Below, piece by piece: positions 6,333 through 7,508 of a DNA stretch of 7,508 bases. The position numbers and the translations under genes are program-made. The stretch comes from Nocardioidaceae bacterium (GTDB lineage: Bacteria; Actinomycetota; Actinomycetes; Propionibacteriales; Nocardioidaceae), in contig JACCSH010000043.1 of assembly GCA_013813125.1 (NCBI GenBank), forward strand, positions 1 to 7,508, in the 5' to 3' direction. The notes below the pieces were generated by a model. The model had not been told where the DNA came from. It saw nothing but the letters and a program-made list of their open reading frames with translations, and made no database searches. Every line of letters begins with the position of its first letter. Position 1 is the stretch's first letter.

Positions 6333-6698
6333 TCAGACGTTGAAGCCGAGCGCGCGCAACATCTCGCGGCCGTCGTCGGTGATCTTGTCGGGCCCCCACG
6401 GTGGCATCCACACCCAGTTGATGCGGAAGTCGTTGACCAGGCCCTCGAGCGCGAGCCGAGTTTGGTCCTCGATGACATCAGTCAGTGGGCACGCCGCTGA
6501 CGTGAGCGTCATGTCGATGACGGCGCTGTTGGACGCGTCGACGAGCACGTCGTAGATCAGACCGAGGTCCACGACGTTGATGCCAAGCTCAGGATCGACC
6601 ACGTCCTTGAGTGCTTCGAGCACGTCCTCCTTCGCCACCCCCGAGCCCTCCGGGGACAGATCGACCTCAGGTAGGTCAGTGGTGTCGTTCGTGGTCAT
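6333..6698 (-). CDS. sufT: SufT-type iron-sulfur cluster maturation protein (DUF59/MIP18 family)
   Basis: A 121-residue DUF59 protein of the SufT/PaaD/MIP18 group, the accessory factor encoded at the end of actinobacterial SUF operons (Rv1466 in M. tuberculosis). It assists maturation of Fe-S proteins in the cytoplasm. The family motif DPELGINVVDLGLIYDV begins at residue 35, and the conserved Cys70 lies in SAACPLTDVIEDQ. The C-terminal WVWMPPWGPDKITDDGREML is typical of actinobacterial members, with a Trp-rich turn. The first 20 residues are acidic and variable. The ATG at 6696-6698 overlaps the sufU stop as ATGA, and a GGAGG lies 7 nt upstream, so translational coupling to sufU is likely. 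The frame extends further upstream into sufU, which I reject. The length is slightly over that of a bare DUF59 domain because of the acidic N-terminus. Confidence 0.93.
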   Translation of the reverse strand: MTTNDTTDLPEVDLSPEGSGVAKEDVLEALKDVVDPELGINVVDLGLIYDVLVDASNSAVIDMTLTSAACPLTDVIEDQTRLALEGLVNDFRINWVWMPPWGPDKITDDGREMLRALGFNV

Positions 6699-7147
6699 CG
6701 GTGTGCCTCCACAGTCATGACGGCTTGGGCCGTCGCGTCTTTCCATGCCATCCATCCGAGCAACGCGCACTTCACGCGGGCCGGGAACTTCGCGACACCG
6801 GCGAATGCGATGCCGTCCTCAAGAATCTCCTCGTCGGGCTCGATCTGTCCACGCCCTTGCATCAACTCGACGAACTTTGCATGGATGTTGTTGGCTTCGG
6901 AGATCGGCTTGCCGATCAAGAGGTCAGCCAGCACCGAAGTCGAGGCCTGAGAGATCGAACACCCTTCGGCGTCGTACGAGATGTCGCTCACCACCTCGTC
7001 TTCGACGTGCACGCGCAGCGTGACCTCGTCACCGCAGGTCGGGTTGACGTGGTGCACTTCTGCCTCGAACGGCTCACGCAGCCCGGCGTGGTGGGGCGTC
7101 TTGTAGTGGTCGAGGATGATCTCCTGGTACAGGCTCTGAAGGTCCAT
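6695..7147 (-). CDS. sufU: SufU, zinc-dependent sulfur acceptor for SufS
   Basis: A 150-residue protein of the SufU branch of the IscU-like family. It receives persulfide sulfur from SufS and passes it to the SufBCD assembly complex; in Gram-positive bacteria it is a zinc-bound sulfurtransferase rather than a scaffold. The start MDLQSLYQEIILDHYKTPHH is diagnostic. The three zinc-binding cysteines are Cys38 (NPTCGDE), Cys63 (EGCSIS) and Cys127 (RVKCAL), with Asp40 as the further ligand. The insertion between the second and third Cys (roughly residues 80-110) distinguishes SufU from IscU. Its ATG overlaps the sufS stop by one base (TGATG), and its own stop overlaps the sufT start, so the three genes are translationally chained. 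No strong Shine-Dalgarno precedes it, consistent with coupling to sufS. All active residues are intact. Confidence 0.96.
   Translation of the reverse strand: MDLQSLYQEIILDHYKTPHHAGLREPFEAEVHHVNPTCGDEVTLRVHVEDEVVSDISYDAEGCSISQASTSVLADLLIGKPISEANNIHAKFVELMQGRGQIEPDEEILEDGIAFAGVAKFPARVKCALLGWMAWKDATAQAVMTVEAHR
6706..6710 (-). promoter_or_regulatory. Ribosome binding site of sufT
   Basis: GGAGG on the minus strand, 7 nt before the ATG at 6698 and inside the end of sufU. It fixes the sufT start. Confidence 0.7.
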
Positions 7148-7508
7148 CAGCCGGCTCGGACCCTGAAGAACCGCTTCGCCTGCTCCAGACCCTCGACCAA
7201 CGCGTCGATCTCCGTCGGAGTCGTGTAGAGGTAGAACGACGCCCGCGTCGACGCCTGCACGCCGAACCGCGCATGAGCCGGCTTCGCGCAGTGGTGGCCG
7301 GCACGGACGGCGATTCCGAGCGAGTCGAGCACCTGGCTCACGTCGTGGGGGTGCACACCCTCGATCTCGAAGCTGACGGCGCCCCCGCGCTCGACCGCCT
7401 CCGCGGGACCGAGGATGGTCAACCCGCCTACCTCGCGCAGCCGTGACAAGGCGTACGCCGTGATGGCCTGCTCGTGGGCCGCGACCTTGTCCATGCCGAT
7501 CGCTGCCA
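7147..7508 (-). CDS. sufS: SufS cysteine desulfurase, C-terminal part (5' end outside window)
   Basis: The last 120 or so residues of a pyridoxal-phosphate-dependent cysteine desulfurase of the SufS type, which takes sulfur from L-cysteine as an enzyme-bound persulfide. The visible part starts AAIGMDKVAAHEQ, typical of the small domain, and includes the active-site loop RAGHHCAKP. The catalytic Cys is encoded at 7288-7290. The substrate-carboxylate Arg region FGVQASTRASFYLYTT follows, where Arg is expected to bind the cysteine carboxylate. The PLP-binding lysine lies upstream, outside the window. The stop overlaps the first base of sufU. The C-terminal tail ends FFRVRAG. The gene order SufS-SufU-SufT matches actinobacterial SUF operons and implies sufB, sufD and sufC lie further right. 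No frameshift is seen in the visible part. Confidence 0.95.
   Translation of the reverse strand, partial: AAIGMDKVAAHEQAITAYALSRLREVGGLTILGPAEAVERGGAVSFEIEGVHPHDVSQVLDSLGIAVRAGHHCAKPAHARFGVQASTRASFYLYTTPTEIDALVEGLEQAKRFFRVRAG

Noticed and set aside
6299..6478. N-terminal 60-codon extension of the acVLRF1 frame
   Set aside because: It overlaps the conserved 3' half of sufT in another frame and is a Ser/Arg/Cys-rich shadow. A GTG at 6298 gives family length.
6061..6555. Plus-strand open frames across the sufT/acVLRF1 junction
   Set aside because: They are antisense to two recognised genes, have low-complexity Arg/Ser-rich translations and show no ribosome binding site worth noting.

Overview
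The window is high-GC, tightly packed bacterial chromosome whose proteins read as actinobacterial, probably a Nocardioides-like member of the Propionibacteriales or a relative. The grounds are the SufS-SufU-SufT gene order, an actinobacterial-type ABC-F ATPase resembling Mycobacterium tuberculosis Rv1473, and an actinobacterial VLRF1-type release factor. The genus is inferred. No RNA genes, mobile elements, CRISPR arrays or phage genes were found. This is ordinary core chromosome rather than an obvious accessory island.

Layout from the right-hand end, which is the direction of transcription for all genes but one: the minus strand carries the 3' end of sufS, then sufU (1-nt overlap), sufT (4-nt ATGA overlap) and, about 34 nt further on, an acVLRF1-family peptidyl-tRNA hydrolase. 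This is the tail of a SUF iron-sulfur cluster operon with a ribosome-rescue-type factor attached. It meets, tail to tail with only 4 nt between stop codons, the single plus-strand gene: a membrane-anchored neutral zinc metallopeptidase of the YpfJ family.

A divergent intergenic region of about 177 nt follows. It contains a 26-nt nested palindrome and a candidate promoter. From it, a second minus-strand series runs leftward: an ABC-F ATPase, a small MmcQ/YjbR-family protein, a type IV half-size ABC exporter and the N-terminal part of a short-chain dehydrogenase that leaves the window.

Functionally, the right half supplies persulfide sulfur and assembly factors for Fe-S clusters: SufS desulfurase, SufU sulfur acceptor and SufT maturation factor. 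Two products, acVLRF1 and the ABC-F protein, belong to families that act on ribosomes or nascent peptidyl-tRNA. Their closeness to each other and to the SUF genes is the most interesting feature here. I found no clearly undescribed multi-gene system.
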